Part shown: piece after piece, positions 34,477-43,640 of the stretch
Layout: every line of letters starts with the position of its first letter
Numbering within the stretch: the first letter of the stretch is position 1
NCBI GenBank assembly: GCA_964565415.1
Contig: CAZMEX010000002.1
Coordinates: 43,067-107,066 of the forward strand
DNA: 64,000 nucleotides
DNA from: JAIOSM01 sp964565415
Lineage (GTDB): Bacteria; Desulfobacterota; Desulfobacteria; Desulfobacterales; Desulfobacteraceae
Reading direction: 5' to 3'
Program-made: the position numbers and the translations under genes
The notes under the pieces: model-generated
What the model was told of the DNA's origin: nothing
The model's input: the letters and a program-made list of their open reading frames with translations, nothing else
Database searches by the model: none

Positions 34477-36324
34477 TTATATTAAGCCTGCAAGGCTCTT
34501 TCCTTTTAATCCAAATCGTTCAATATTTTTTGAAGTTTTTTTACAAGGTATCAGCAAAGGTGCATGGAAAGGTTTATCCCTGGCATCTATTATTAAAGGA
34601 GGGCTACACCCCCAATGTTTAAACTCTGTAAAACTGTCTTGGCCATAAATATCATGGGAAGGATTTGATTTTGTAAAAACAGTCCATAAAAAATTTGAAA
34701 ATTTAGAGCAGATATATTCAACGTTATCTGCGATTACTAATAAAGGTAAACCATCCATGGTTTGTACAGGTTTTAGAGATGATATCAAACAATTTATCTC
34801 TTTTTTTATCTCTTCATAATTTGAAAACCGAGGACCTTTAATAACAACAATGCCCGGAGCAGCTATTTGCGGATGAGAAAAATTTGAATCAAGGGTAAAA
34901 TTTTCAGGCAGTTTCTTGCTAAGCTCTCTTTTTTTATCACCAGCTGCTGCCATAATTACCTTTGAGCCTTTATTTAAATTTCTGGAAGAATAATCAAGGG
35001 TATCCATGGTTGTTTGGGTTTGAAAATGAATATCCCTTGAAAAATCAATTCTCTCAAGCAGATGGGTGATAAACTGTCTCTCATCTCTTATATCAAGGTC
35101 AGGGTTGTCTTCATGGGAGCAGATCAAAAGATACTTTGCAAGGGAGAGCTGCCCCGTGCCCAAAATTGCATTGGCATGGGTCAAAAGTTCCCGCGGTTCC
35201 CTCTCTTCATAGGGCAGGTATCTCTCCTTTGCAATTGCCAGGAGAAGCGGGTGGACTCCTGCTGCATCAACTGCATGGATCTTTACTACACCTGGAATTG
35301 ATCTTGGGATTTCAGGCTCTGTAAGCTCATGGATCAATCTGCCAAAAATTGTATCCTCCTGGGGAGGCTGTCCCACAACAGTGAATGGGTAAACTGCATC
35401 TTTTCTATGCCAGACAGATTCAACTTCAAGAAAAGGAAACTTGTGTTCAAGGGAATAAAACCCAAGATGGTCTCCAAAGGGACCCTCTTTTTTTGTTCTG
35501 CCGGGAATAATCCTGCCTGTTATACAAAAATCAGCATCAGCAGAAATCACAAATCCCGACCTTATGCAATATTGAAAATTTCTCCCTGCAAGGGCTCCGG
35601 CAAAACTCAATTCTGTCATATTTTCAGGCAGGGGCATCACAGCAGCAAGGGTATGGGCAGGCGGACCCCCAATGAATATACTGACCCGTAAAGGTTTGCC
35701 TGTTTGCAATGCCTTTAAATGATGATTTCCTATCCCCCTAGGAAGTTGATAATGAAGTCCGATCTCTCTGTTTTTTTTATAATCTCCTCCAGATATCTGA
35801 ATTCTATACATCCCCAGGTTTGAATCAAAAATAGTATCTCTTTCAGGATTCATTGAAAAAACCTGGGGCAGGAGAATAAAACACCCCCCATCTTCCGGCC
35901 AGCACTTTATCATGGGCAGTTTATCAATGGATGTTTTGTTTGCTAAAACTTTGCCTTTTCTCTTTTTTACAGGTAAGGCATGAAATAGAGCAGGAAAAGC
36001 TTTTATACTCTCTAAAGATGATTTAACCAGGTGCGGCTTAAAAATAGATGAGTAGTCAGACTTGATCTTGATAAGTTTTTTTATTCTGTTAAATCCTGGT
36101 TCAAATATCTTTAATGCTCTTTCATAATTTCCAAAAAGATTTGATACAGCAGGGAAATCCGTTGATTTAATATTTTCAAAAAACAGGGCTGGTCCGTCAT
36201 TTTGAAACACCCTGCGCGTAATCTCTGCCATTTCAAGATCAGGATCAATCTCTTCTTTAACCCTTATAAGTTCACCCTGTTTTTCAAGGGAGTTGACACA
36301 CTCCCTAAGGCTCTTAAATATCAT
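34477..36324 (-). CDS. UbiD-family prenylated-FMN-dependent decarboxylase
   Basis: The 615-residue product is a UbiD-family decarboxylase, which needs prenyl-FMN made by a UbiX partner and acts on aromatic or alpha,beta-unsaturated acids. Motifs are FLREC-like start (IFKSLRECVNSLEKQGELIRVKEEID, first 28 residues in part), GMYRIQISGGDYKKNREIGLHYQ with a catalytic-region Arg, and TKKEGPFGDHLGFYS with the acidic pair of the E-R-E network. It is longer than E. coli UbiD (about 497), like menaquinone-pathway and related homologues. No ubiX is adjacent. Menaquinone synthesis is plausible for a sulfate reducer, but aromatic-acid metabolism cannot be excluded. Confidence 0.88.
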   Translation of the reverse strand: MIFKSLRECVNSLEKQGELIRVKEEIDPDLEMAEITRRVFQNDGPALFFENIKSTDFPAVSNLFGNYERALKIFEPGFNRIKKLIKIKSDYSSIFKPHLVKSSLESIKAFPALFHALPVKKRKGKVLANKTSIDKLPMIKCWPEDGGCFILLPQVFSMNPERDTIFDSNLGMYRIQISGGDYKKNREIGLHYQLPRGIGNHHLKALQTGKPLRVSIFIGGPPAHTLAAVMPLPENMTELSFAGALAGRNFQYCIRSGFVISADADFCITGRIIPGRTKKEGPFGDHLGFYSLEHKFPFLEVESVWHRKDAVYPFTVVGQPPQEDTIFGRLIHELTEPEIPRSIPGVVKIHAVDAAGVHPLLLAIAKERYLPYEEREPRELLTHANAILGTGQLSLAKYLLICSHEDNPDLDIRDERQFITHLLERIDFSRDIHFQTQTTMDTLDYSSRNLNKGSKVIMAAAGDKKRELSKKLPENFTLDSNFSHPQIAAPGIVVIKGPRFSNYEEIKKEINCLISSLKPVQTMDGLPLLVIADNVEYICSKFSNFLWTVFTKSNPSHDIYGQDSFTEFKHWGCSPPLIIDARDKPFHAPLLIPCKKTSKNIERFGLKGKSLAGLI

Positions 36325-36357
36325 AAATTAAATCTCTTTAAACCGATCTGTCAGGCT

Positions 36358-36654
36358 TTATACTTTTTTAAACCCGCCAATAATAAAACAGATAACACCT
36401 ATAATTATAAGTAGAATAAAGAGCTCCAAAGTGTTTGAGGTATAATCAAGGGCATTTACAAGGGGTTTATAGGGTACCTTTACAATGTACTGATCAAGCG
36501 CACCGTCAGTAAGCCCACCCAGAGTAATTCTTGCCCACTTTGAACCACCTCCCAAGCCTGGGGCTGATTCTGCCATAAGAGCTGAAACACCTTGAAAAAG
36601 TAGAACAAGTATACCTCCTGCAACTGAAACAAATCCAAATTTTGTAATAGTCAT
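36358..36654 (-). CDS. Small two-helix membrane protein, unknown function
   Basis: This 98-residue product is not recognised. It has a hydrophobic N-terminal helix (about 7-27), a Gly-rich loop (APGLGGGSKW) and a middle stretch of about 45 polar residues, then a strong transmembrane helix (about 74-94) and a basic tail (GGFKKV). The likely topology puts the middle in the periplasm with both ends inside. It is the first gene of the run to ubiD, LUD and DUF166, 33 nt before ubiD. Composition and coding density look genuine. It could be a small membrane anchor for one of the following enzymes. Confidence 0.6.
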   Translation of the reverse strand: MTITKFGFVSVAGGILVLLFQGVSALMAESAPGLGGGSKWARITLGGLTDGALDQYIVKVPYKPLVNALDYTSNTLELFILLIIIGVICFIIGGFKKV

Positions 36655-36806
36655 AATATAAAATCCTATTAAAGAGTAATATTTAAATAATTAACAAATC
36701 ATGTGATACTATATTATTCTGCCCGCACACCATAGTCAAACAATTTTAATCCCAGGCACAGCTTTTCTTTATGTATTCTTTATGATAAAGATTTATACTG
36801 CTTATT

Positions 36807-38390
36807 ATGACAGAAACTTCATTATTTAAAAAAGTAACAATTGCCTCATTTATCATGATGGCATCTGTGTTTGCAAGCCGTGTTATAGGTCTTGGAAGAG
36901 ATATGGCAATTGCATTTACAGGTGGTGCCAAGGGGGCTGTTGACGCATACCAGATAGCGTTTTTTATCCCGGAAATATTAAATCACTGTTTAGCAAGCGG
37001 ATTTTTATCCATTACATTTATACCGATATTTGCCCATTACCTTGCAAAAGACAATGAGGATGAAGCGTGGAGAGTTTTCTCAATTATTTTTAATACATTT
37101 GGATTTGTTTTATTAATATTCATTGCTGTTTCATTTATATATACTCCCCAGCTTGTTGCAATGCTTATTCCCGGTATAGATGACCCACTGATTTTTAAGA
37201 GTGCTGTCAGGATGACCCGTATTATACTACCGGCTCAATATTTCTTTTTCACAGGTGGATTGTTCATGGCAGTCCAATTTGCAAAGGAGAGATTCTTTAT
37301 TCCTGCTTTGGCACCGCTTATTTATAATATTGGAATAATAACAGGCGGACTTTTGTTAAGTCCCTGGCTTGGCATGGAAGGCTTTGCCTGGGGCGTTTTG
37401 GCAGGAGCCTTTGCTGGAAATTTTTTAATCCAGTTTTTTGGTGCTAAAAAAATTAATTTAAAACTAAAATTTACCTTTAACTTAAAACATCCTGATTTCA
37501 TCAAATATATTATTCTTACTATCCCCCTTATGGCAGGGCTTACAATGACATTTTCAACGGAGATATTCCTTAAATACTTTGGGTCTTATCTTGAACACGG
37601 AAGCATTGCAGCCCTTAACTATGCCCTAAGAGTTATGTTTATAATGGTTGGACTTTTTGGGCAGGCAGTTGGTGTGGCATCATATCCGTTCATGGCTAAA
37701 CTTGCTGAAAAAAAAGATTTTGCAAAATTAAACGACCTTTTAAACAAAACCTTAAAGTTTCTTTTACTTGTTATACCCTTTTCAATACTCTTCATGATAT
37801 TAAGATATGAAATTATAGTGATGATTTTCCAAAGGGGTAAGTTTGATATGGATGCCACAATACTAACATCTGATATACTGCCGTTTTTAATGGCAGGCAC
37901 ATTTGCCTTTGCTGCCCAAACTGTTGTTGCAAGGGGCTTTTATGCATGCAAAAACACTTTGCTGCCAACAATATTCAGCACCATTGCTGTTGTTGCAAGC
38001 CTGCCCCTGTTTTTCTTTTTTATGAAAATCTTAGAAGCAAGGGGTGTAGCCCTTGCTCTCTCTTTATCTGCGATTATGCAGACAATTGTCTTATATGAAG
38101 TTTGGAATTTAAAAACTGACAATAGAGGGAAAAAAGATGTTTATAAATTCTTTATTAAAATATCCCTCTTAAGTATTACTATTGGTGTTCTGCTTTGGAG
38201 AATAACCCTGTTCTTTCAAAGGATCATAGACAATACAAACTTTACAGGTGCTCTTTTAATTTCTCTTATCACAGGAGTTGCTTTTCTTGTTTTGTTTATT
38301 GGTACATGCTCTGTTTTTAAAATTGAAGAGTGGCATCTGCTGGTAGTAAAAATAAAGGACAAATTACAAAATACTTTTCCCAAGGGCTGA
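36807..38390 (+). CDS. murJ: Lipid II flippase MurJ
   Basis: MurJ moves lipid II across the inner membrane for peptidoglycan synthesis. The 527-residue product has about 14 hydrophobic segments and the MviN/MurJ signature at the start (SVFASRVIGLGRDMAIAFTGGAKGAVDAYQ, in part, residues 19-48), FLSITFIPIFAHY, and QRGKFD near residue 340. Length is normal. It is monocistronic; its last 27 nt overlap the convergent arginase gene. A promoter should lie in the 152-bp divergent gap before it. Confidence 0.94.
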   Translation: MTETSLFKKVTIASFIMMASVFASRVIGLGRDMAIAFTGGAKGAVDAYQIAFFIPEILNHCLASGFLSITFIPIFAHYLAKDNEDEAWRVFSIIFNTFGFVLLIFIAVSFIYTPQLVAMLIPGIDDPLIFKSAVRMTRIILPAQYFFFTGGLFMAVQFAKERFFIPALAPLIYNIGIITGGLLLSPWLGMEGFAWGVLAGAFAGNFLIQFFGAKKINLKLKFTFNLKHPDFIKYIILTIPLMAGLTMTFSTEIFLKYFGSYLEHGSIAALNYALRVMFIMVGLFGQAVGVASYPFMAKLAEKKDFAKLNDLLNKTLKFLLLVIPFSILFMILRYEIIVMIFQRGKFDMDATILTSDILPFLMAGTFAFAAQTVVARGFYACKNTLLPTIFSTIAVVASLPLFFFFMKILEARGVALALSLSAIMQTIVLYEVWNLKTDNRGKKDVYKFFIKISLLSITIGVLLWRITLFFQRIIDNTNFTGALLISLITGVAFLVLFIGTCSVFKIEEWHLLVVKIKDKLQNTFPKG

Positions 38391-39254
38391 AACTATCAAC
38401 TCAACAGCCAGGTCAGCAGTTTTATTTTTATTGTCCAGTATTGGATTTAATTCTACCAAATCCATGGAGGCAAGCTTTCCTGTGTCAGACAATATTTCCA
38501 TCAGCAAGTGTGCTTCACGGTATGTAAGACCTCCTGCCACAGGGGTGCCGACACCAGGTACTTCAACAGAATCAAGTGCATCCATATCAAGGCTCAAATG
38601 GATTTTCTTTAAGTGTACAAACTTCATAAGTGCCTTGTTTAACACAGAACTTATTCCCTGTTCATCAATATCCCGCATTGTAAACACTGTAATATCACTA
38701 TTATTTAATCGTTGCTTCTCCTTTTCGTCAAGGTCCCGTAGGCCCATAAGCACAATATTTTCAGGATCAATTTTAGCCCCATCTCTACCAATATTAACAA
38801 GGCTTTTATCACCATCTCCTGTTAATATCGAAAGGGGCATTCCATGGATATTACCGCTGGGAGAAGTTTCAGGGGTGTTGAAATCACCATGGGCATCAAT
38901 CCATAAAAGACCGATGGGAGACCCGTGGGATACTCCTCCAACAGTTCCTATGGCAATGGAGTGGTCCCCACCGATAAAAAGTGGAAATCTGTTTTCCGAT
39001 ATAGCATCTTTACCTTCCCTGTAAATATCTTGACAAATCTGGGCTATCTCCTTTGTATAATCAGATGTACCGATCCCTTCAACAGCATCCCGCACAGGGA
39101 CTTTGATATCTCCTCTGTCTTCCACCATAAGACCAAGGGATCGAAGTCTTGGTACAAGTTTTGAATATCTCACAGCTGCAGGCCCCATATCTACTCCCCT
39201 GTGAAGTTGCCCAAAGTCCATTGGCACACCTATGATACTTATTTTTTTCTCCAT
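38364..39254 (-). CDS. rocF: Arginase
   Basis: Arginase hydrolyses L-arginine to ornithine and urea with a binuclear Mn2+ centre. The 296-residue product has the metal-binding motifs of the ureohydrolase family: GGDHSI with His98, WIDAHGDFN with Asp120, His122 and Asp124, and SLDMDALD with Asp223 and Asp225. The opening VPMDFGQLHRGVDMGPAAVRY and SGNIHGMPLSILTG favour arginase over agmatinase. Length matches RocF. The gene stands alone on the minus strand, divergent from a histidine phosphatase; direct repeats in the shared gap lie about 30 bp before its start. Confidence 0.9.
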   Translation of the reverse strand: MEKKISIIGVPMDFGQLHRGVDMGPAAVRYSKLVPRLRSLGLMVEDRGDIKVPVRDAVEGIGTSDYTKEIAQICQDIYREGKDAISENRFPLFIGGDHSIAIGTVGGVSHGSPIGLLWIDAHGDFNTPETSPSGNIHGMPLSILTGDGDKSLVNIGRDGAKIDPENIVLMGLRDLDEKEKQRLNNSDITVFTMRDIDEQGISSVLNKALMKFVHLKKIHLSLDMDALDSVEVPGVGTPVAGGLTYREAHLLMEILSDTGKLASMDLVELNPILDNKNKTADLAVELIVSALGKSIL

Positions 39255-39283
39255 GACCTCTACCCCCTCTAAATATCCATTTA

Positions 39284-39313
39284 AATTTCAGCAAGTTTCA
39301 GCAAATTTCAGGT
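39284..39313. repeat. Three 10-bp direct repeats abutting a -35 element
   Basis: AATTTCAGCA, AGTTTCAGCA and AATTTCAGGT stand in tandem with an exact 10-bp period, sharing the core TTTCAG. The last one ends against the TTGACA of the next promoter. Helix-phased direct repeats next to a -35 box are typical binding sites of OmpR-family activators, but the binding protein is unknown. They also lie upstream of the divergent arginase gene. Confidence 0.55.
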
Positions 39314-39341
39314 TGACAGCTAACATAGCATAAAGTATTTT
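39313..39341 (+). promoter_or_regulatory. Sigma-70 promoter of the histidine phosphatase gene
   Basis: TTGACA at 39313-39318 is a perfect -35. The 17-bp spacer is followed by TATTTT at 39336-39341 as -10. The ATG is at 39395, with AGGAG about 12 nt before it. Confidence 0.6.
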
Positions 39342-39394
39342 AACAATCCAATTGAAAGACAAGAGATAATAATTTTCAGGAGTAACCATTTACC

Positions 39395-40081
39395 ATGTTT
39401 CCAAAATATGAGATGAAACAAGAGACAACATTAGAGACAATTCAAAAAATAATCAAAACAATAAAACCTGATAAACTATCTCTTATAATACGCCACTCCG
39501 AGAGGTATTTCCATGAAGACTCTGCAAAAGAACCTTTCATGGAACTGACTGAAAATGGAAAAAATCAAGCTGTTAAGCTTGGATTATCCCTTGCAGAAAA
39601 ACCTTCTCCAAAATTCTTCACAAGCCCTATTGGGCGATGTATTGAGACCGCATACTTAATAGATAAGGGTCATTTTCAAAAATATGGTAAGGTTAATAAT
39701 AATGCCACAATCTGCCCTGATCTTGCTCCATTTTATATACAGGATATAAAGCAAGCCATAAGCATGGTACAAGACAAAGGAACAGATGTTTTCCTGCGTT
39801 CATGGTTTGACAACAAAATTTCTGAAGATATAATGCTTAACCCAGAAACAGCATCGAAAAAAATAGTTCTATTCATGAAAAAGGAGCTTGCCCAAATTAA
39901 AAAAAATGAAATGGGGATTTTTGTAAGCCATGACTGGAACATATTCCCTGTAAAAGAATTTTTTTTAGGCTTGAGACATGAAACAAATGGGGCCGTGGGA
40001 TATCTAGAGAGTGTGTTCCTGTTTGAAAAAGATAATAACTTCTATCTTGCAAACCACCAGAAAGATGCTGTAAAAATATAG
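39395..40081 (+). CDS. Histidine phosphatase superfamily protein
   Basis: This 228-residue protein has the branch-1/2 histidine phosphatase core: LIIRHSER with catalytic Arg33-His34, LTENGKNQAVKLG, FFTSPIGRCIETA, and VSHDWNIFPVKE with the second His near residue 176. No signal peptide is evident, so it is likely cytoplasmic. Substrates in this family range from phosphosugars to phosphoproteins, and none is indicated here. It has its own promoter with phased direct repeats and converges on recB, with 6 nt between stops. Confidence 0.82.
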   Translation: MFPKYEMKQETTLETIQKIIKTIKPDKLSLIIRHSERYFHEDSAKEPFMELTENGKNQAVKLGLSLAEKPSPKFFTSPIGRCIETAYLIDKGHFQKYGKVNNNATICPDLAPFYIQDIKQAISMVQDKGTDVFLRSWFDNKISEDIMLNPETASKKIVLFMKKELAQIKKNEMGIFVSHDWNIFPVKEFFLGLRHETNGAVGYLESVFLFEKDNNFYLANHQKDAVKI

Positions 40082-40087
40082 ACTCTT

Positions 40088-43000
40088 TTAAAAAAAATTA
40101 TTAGAGAGTTCATGGATAAACTCAAAAGCAGGACGATGGAAAAAAACCCCGGTTTTTGAATGTTTCATCCCCCGTATAAAAAGATAAAACACACCACCAA
40201 AATGGGTATTATAATCATAATCTTTTTTGCAAAACATGAGATATTTGTGCAGGGCAACAACATAAATATGATATTGAAGAAAATAGTGATGCTCCATCAT
40301 GGAGTCATTCATGGCATCACAAGAATAATCATCATAGGATTTTCCTAGAAAATTTGATTTATAATCAACAATATACCATCTATTATTATGCTCAAAAACA
40401 AGATCAATAAAACCTTTCATAAACCCTGAGATGGATTCAAAAGTAAGCTCTAAAAGCTGATCAGCATATTTAGAAAAACTTGAAAGTTTCATATACTTTT
40501 TAAAAATTTTATAAAGTTTTTTATTATCAATCGATTTTATTAGGAAAAAAAATTCAAGCTCATTTAAACGTTTGCAGGCAGATATATTTTCTAAAGCCAA
40601 ATCACCCTCTTCTGGCAAAAGCTCAGTTGATAAAAGTCTGGTCGATAAAATCTGTTTAACAGCAGTATTGATGATCTTTTCCCAAAATTGAGGATTATAC
40701 CCAAATTTTTCAAGCTTTAACAAAACAAGTTGTGCAATATTCTCTTGAGTATCTTGAAAATCAAGATCTTCAAAAATAGAATGGAAAAAATCCCCAGAGC
40801 CTGCACCAGTGGGGAAATCTATTAAAGTGATCTCTGATCTTACCAATAAATCTTCTCCAGGTTCTCCCTTATTTAAAAATTTATACTCCACACCGGAAAT
40901 AAGGGATGAAAAACTTGCAATTTTCCACACCTGAAAGATTGATCTTGTGAGGGTTTTTATCTCATTTACCTGGTTATCATAAGCTGCCCCGGGATTATTT
41001 TCAAAAAAGTCACAGGAATCAGCATACTCGTAGAAATCGATATTTATTCCGCTGGCACCATTGTCTGCTAAAGATTTAATGTCCCTTATCATGTCATCAT
41101 CATCTCCCCCAGAGTTATTGTGCAGGATACTGCCCAATGCTGATGAGCCAATCTTGTTGATCCGTCCCCAGATTATGTTGACCATGGATGCAGCTCTTGT
41201 TAATGCAACATAAAGAAGCCTTTGATCTTCTGCTTTTATCTCCTTAAAAGTAAGTTCTCTTGCCTTGGCTAAATTAATTGATCCCAAATCAAATTTCTCT
41301 TTATATTCATCATCAGGGTCGTGGTACAAGCAATAATCATCTTTAGTTTCAGGTTTTGCATCCCATAAATAAGGTAGATATACTATTGGCCATTCCAGAC
41401 CCTTGCTTTTATGGATGGTCACAATGGAGACAGCTTTTTGATCACTCTCCAGGCGCAGCTCTTCCAGAGAAGAGTTATCCAAAGCCCGTGCCTGCTCATG
41501 GATAAACCATTTTATTAAAAAAGCTGGGGATAGGTGTTGATCTATTTCAGCATAATGGAGCAGTTCAATAAGATGATTATAATTTGTAAGTGTTCTTTTA
41601 GTTAAAGATGTTTTATCCTTTGAAAACGCTTGTTCAGAATAAAAAATTGCCTGGATCAGCCTGATAAATCCATGATTTTGCCATAGGGCCCGATACTCTT
41701 TAAATCTCTCCTGCCATACTGCAAATGCTTTGTTATTTTTCTTGAAATCATCTATATCATTACCATTAAACTCAAAAATGTTTGTTAAAAGGGCAGCTTT
41801 TATTAAGCCTGCATCCTCTGGCTCCAGTACAGCCCATAGAAGATCTGTCATCTCAATAGCTTCTTTAGAATTAAACAGTGAATCACTACTGTAAATGTGC
41901 GAATCAATTTGATAAATCTTTAATGCTTTGCTGATCTTTTCTGCCTGATAATTTTTTCTTACTATCACTGCAATATCCGAGGGTTCTATTTTTTTATTTT
42001 CCAGCAGGGTGCTGGAACTTAAAAGTTTTGCTATATCTTCTGCTGCTATCAAAGGAATATTATCATTTGCCCACGTCTTTTTAATAAAACCCTGTTTATC
42101 CAAATCAGCATTGGTCTTTTTTATCTTCAGGAATAGGAACCTGAAGCAATTGGACTCATTACCATCTTGGGATAAACGATCCCGGGATGTTTCTGGTGTT
42201 TTGACAGGGTAAAACCCAATCTTTTCATATAAAAAAGGATTAGTCTGTGCAGTGAACACTGAATTTACAGCCTCTACAAGTTGAGGATCACTCCGATAGT
42301 TTCTATCCAATGTATATATTTTTTTACTCTCTGTAACTGCTTTAAGGTAAGCAAATATATCTCCACCTCTAAAACCATAAATTGCCTGTTTAGGGTCTCC
42401 AATCATGCAGAAAAAAAGAGATTTATTTGCAAAGAGCTTGGAAAATATTGAATATTGAGTCTGGTCAGTGTCCTGAAATTCATCAATCAAAACCCCATGG
42501 TATTTATCCTGTATTGCTGAAATCAATAGTTTGTTTGAACTGGTATTGCCTGGGGTATCATGGAGTGCATGGGCAAGATCATTTATGAGATCGTTAAAAA
42601 AAACATTTCCATGTTTCTCTTTTGTTTTTGCAAGCTTGAGTTTTAAATATTTTAAGTAAGCAAGCTCAAGACTTAAAATATTATTTTCAAAAACTAAAGA
42701 GAGCTCAAGGAGCTTCTGACAGAGATCAAAAAATTGATATTCAGGTAAATCAAACCCTGGTTTTATTTTCTGCTCAAGTCTTGTCAAGGTGAACTTATAA
42801 AGAGAGTCTCCTTTTTCATCCATCTTAAAAACTGTGTTTTCACCTGTATCAAGCAGTTGTTGACTTATTTGCTCAAGCCAGTTGGCCACAGAATTTTTCC
42901 TGTAGCTTTGTTTGTTTATTCCCTTGTTATTGTTAATAAAATCTTTTATCTCAAAACTTTTATTATCCACATAATCTGAGATTCTCTTTACAACATCCCG

Positions 43001-43639
43001 GTACTCATCAAAAACATCCACAAATTCCATGGTTTCAGGGACAAGTGCAATATCTGGTCTAGAAAGAATTTTTGAAAACTTTTTAATTAACTTTTCCGGA
43101 ACAAAGTTTCTCTTTTTTAAATATTGTAAAAACAGAGGATCAAGGTTGTTTATCCTTTGTGCAAAAAAATCAAAACAGATATCTTTTTCAACTAAAGAGC
43201 TGTCAGCAGACAGCTCAATATCAAAAAGAGCCCTGCATTCAAAAGCATTCTCTTTGAGCATTTTTAAACAAAAAGAGTGGATGGTCAAAATTGATGCCTG
43301 GTCAAACATCAAAATTGCATTCTTTAACAACGCTCTTTTCTGAATCATGCTTTTTGAATTGTTTCCCTTAAAAAAACTCTTAAAAGTTTCATCCAGACCA
43401 GGAGTGTTTGTGCCTTCTGCAAAGGATAAAACATCCAAAAGCATTTTTCGGATTCTTATTTTTAATTCGGCAGCAGCAGCTTCTGTAAAGGTAACAACCA
43501 GGATTGACGCTGGATTGTAACCTTCCAATACAAGCCTTGTATAAATAATGGTGATTGTGTAGGTTTTACCGGTTCCAGCACTTGCTTCGATTAAATTTGT
43601 GTTTTCAAGCTTAATATCAAATGGATATAAAATTTCCAT
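40088..43639 (-). CDS. recB: Exodeoxyribonuclease V beta subunit RecB
   Basis: RecB is the 3'-5' helicase and nuclease of RecBCD. The 1183-residue product has Walker A ASAGTGKTYTITI at residues 19-31, helicase motif II LIDEFQDTDQTQYSIF, motif III GDPKQAIYGFRGGD, motif VI LLYVALTRA near residue 830, and a C-terminal nuclease domain with GFIDLVFEHNNRWYIVDYKSN, which supplies the Asp-Asp-Lys metal site. It is of full length. It starts 1 nt after the recC stop. A recD gene does not follow; the next gene is on the other strand. RecD may be encoded elsewhere, or the enzyme may work as RecBC. Confidence 0.94.
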   Translation of the reverse strand: MEILYPFDIKLENTNLIEASAGTGKTYTITIIYTRLVLEGYNPASILVVTFTEAAAAELKIRIRKMLLDVLSFAEGTNTPGLDETFKSFFKGNNSKSMIQKRALLKNAILMFDQASILTIHSFCLKMLKENAFECRALFDIELSADSSLVEKDICFDFFAQRINNLDPLFLQYLKKRNFVPEKLIKKFSKILSRPDIALVPETMEFVDVFDEYRDVVKRISDYVDNKSFEIKDFINNNKGINKQSYRKNSVANWLEQISQQLLDTGENTVFKMDEKGDSLYKFTLTRLEQKIKPGFDLPEYQFFDLCQKLLELSLVFENNILSLELAYLKYLKLKLAKTKEKHGNVFFNDLINDLAHALHDTPGNTSSNKLLISAIQDKYHGVLIDEFQDTDQTQYSIFSKLFANKSLFFCMIGDPKQAIYGFRGGDIFAYLKAVTESKKIYTLDRNYRSDPQLVEAVNSVFTAQTNPFLYEKIGFYPVKTPETSRDRLSQDGNESNCFRFLFLKIKKTNADLDKQGFIKKTWANDNIPLIAAEDIAKLLSSSTLLENKKIEPSDIAVIVRKNYQAEKISKALKIYQIDSHIYSSDSLFNSKEAIEMTDLLWAVLEPEDAGLIKAALLTNIFEFNGNDIDDFKKNNKAFAVWQERFKEYRALWQNHGFIRLIQAIFYSEQAFSKDKTSLTKRTLTNYNHLIELLHYAEIDQHLSPAFLIKWFIHEQARALDNSSLEELRLESDQKAVSIVTIHKSKGLEWPIVYLPYLWDAKPETKDDYCLYHDPDDEYKEKFDLGSINLAKARELTFKEIKAEDQRLLYVALTRAASMVNIIWGRINKIGSSALGSILHNNSGGDDDDMIRDIKSLADNGASGINIDFYEYADSCDFFENNPGAAYDNQVNEIKTLTRSIFQVWKIASFSSLISGVEYKFLNKGEPGEDLLVRSEITLIDFPTGAGSGDFFHSIFEDLDFQDTQENIAQLVLLKLEKFGYNPQFWEKIINTAVKQILSTRLLSTELLPEEGDLALENISACKRLNELEFFFLIKSIDNKKLYKIFKKYMKLSSFSKYADQLLELTFESISGFMKGFIDLVFEHNNRWYIVDYKSNFLGKSYDDYSCDAMNDSMMEHHYFLQYHIYVVALHKYLMFCKKDYDYNTHFGGVFYLFIRGMKHSKTGVFFHRPAFEFIHELSNNFF

Positions 43640-43640
43640 C

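Noticed and set aside
39284..39313. CRISPR-like or tandem repeat array
   Set aside because: Only three 10-bp units without spacers occur; position beside a -35 box suggests an operator instead.
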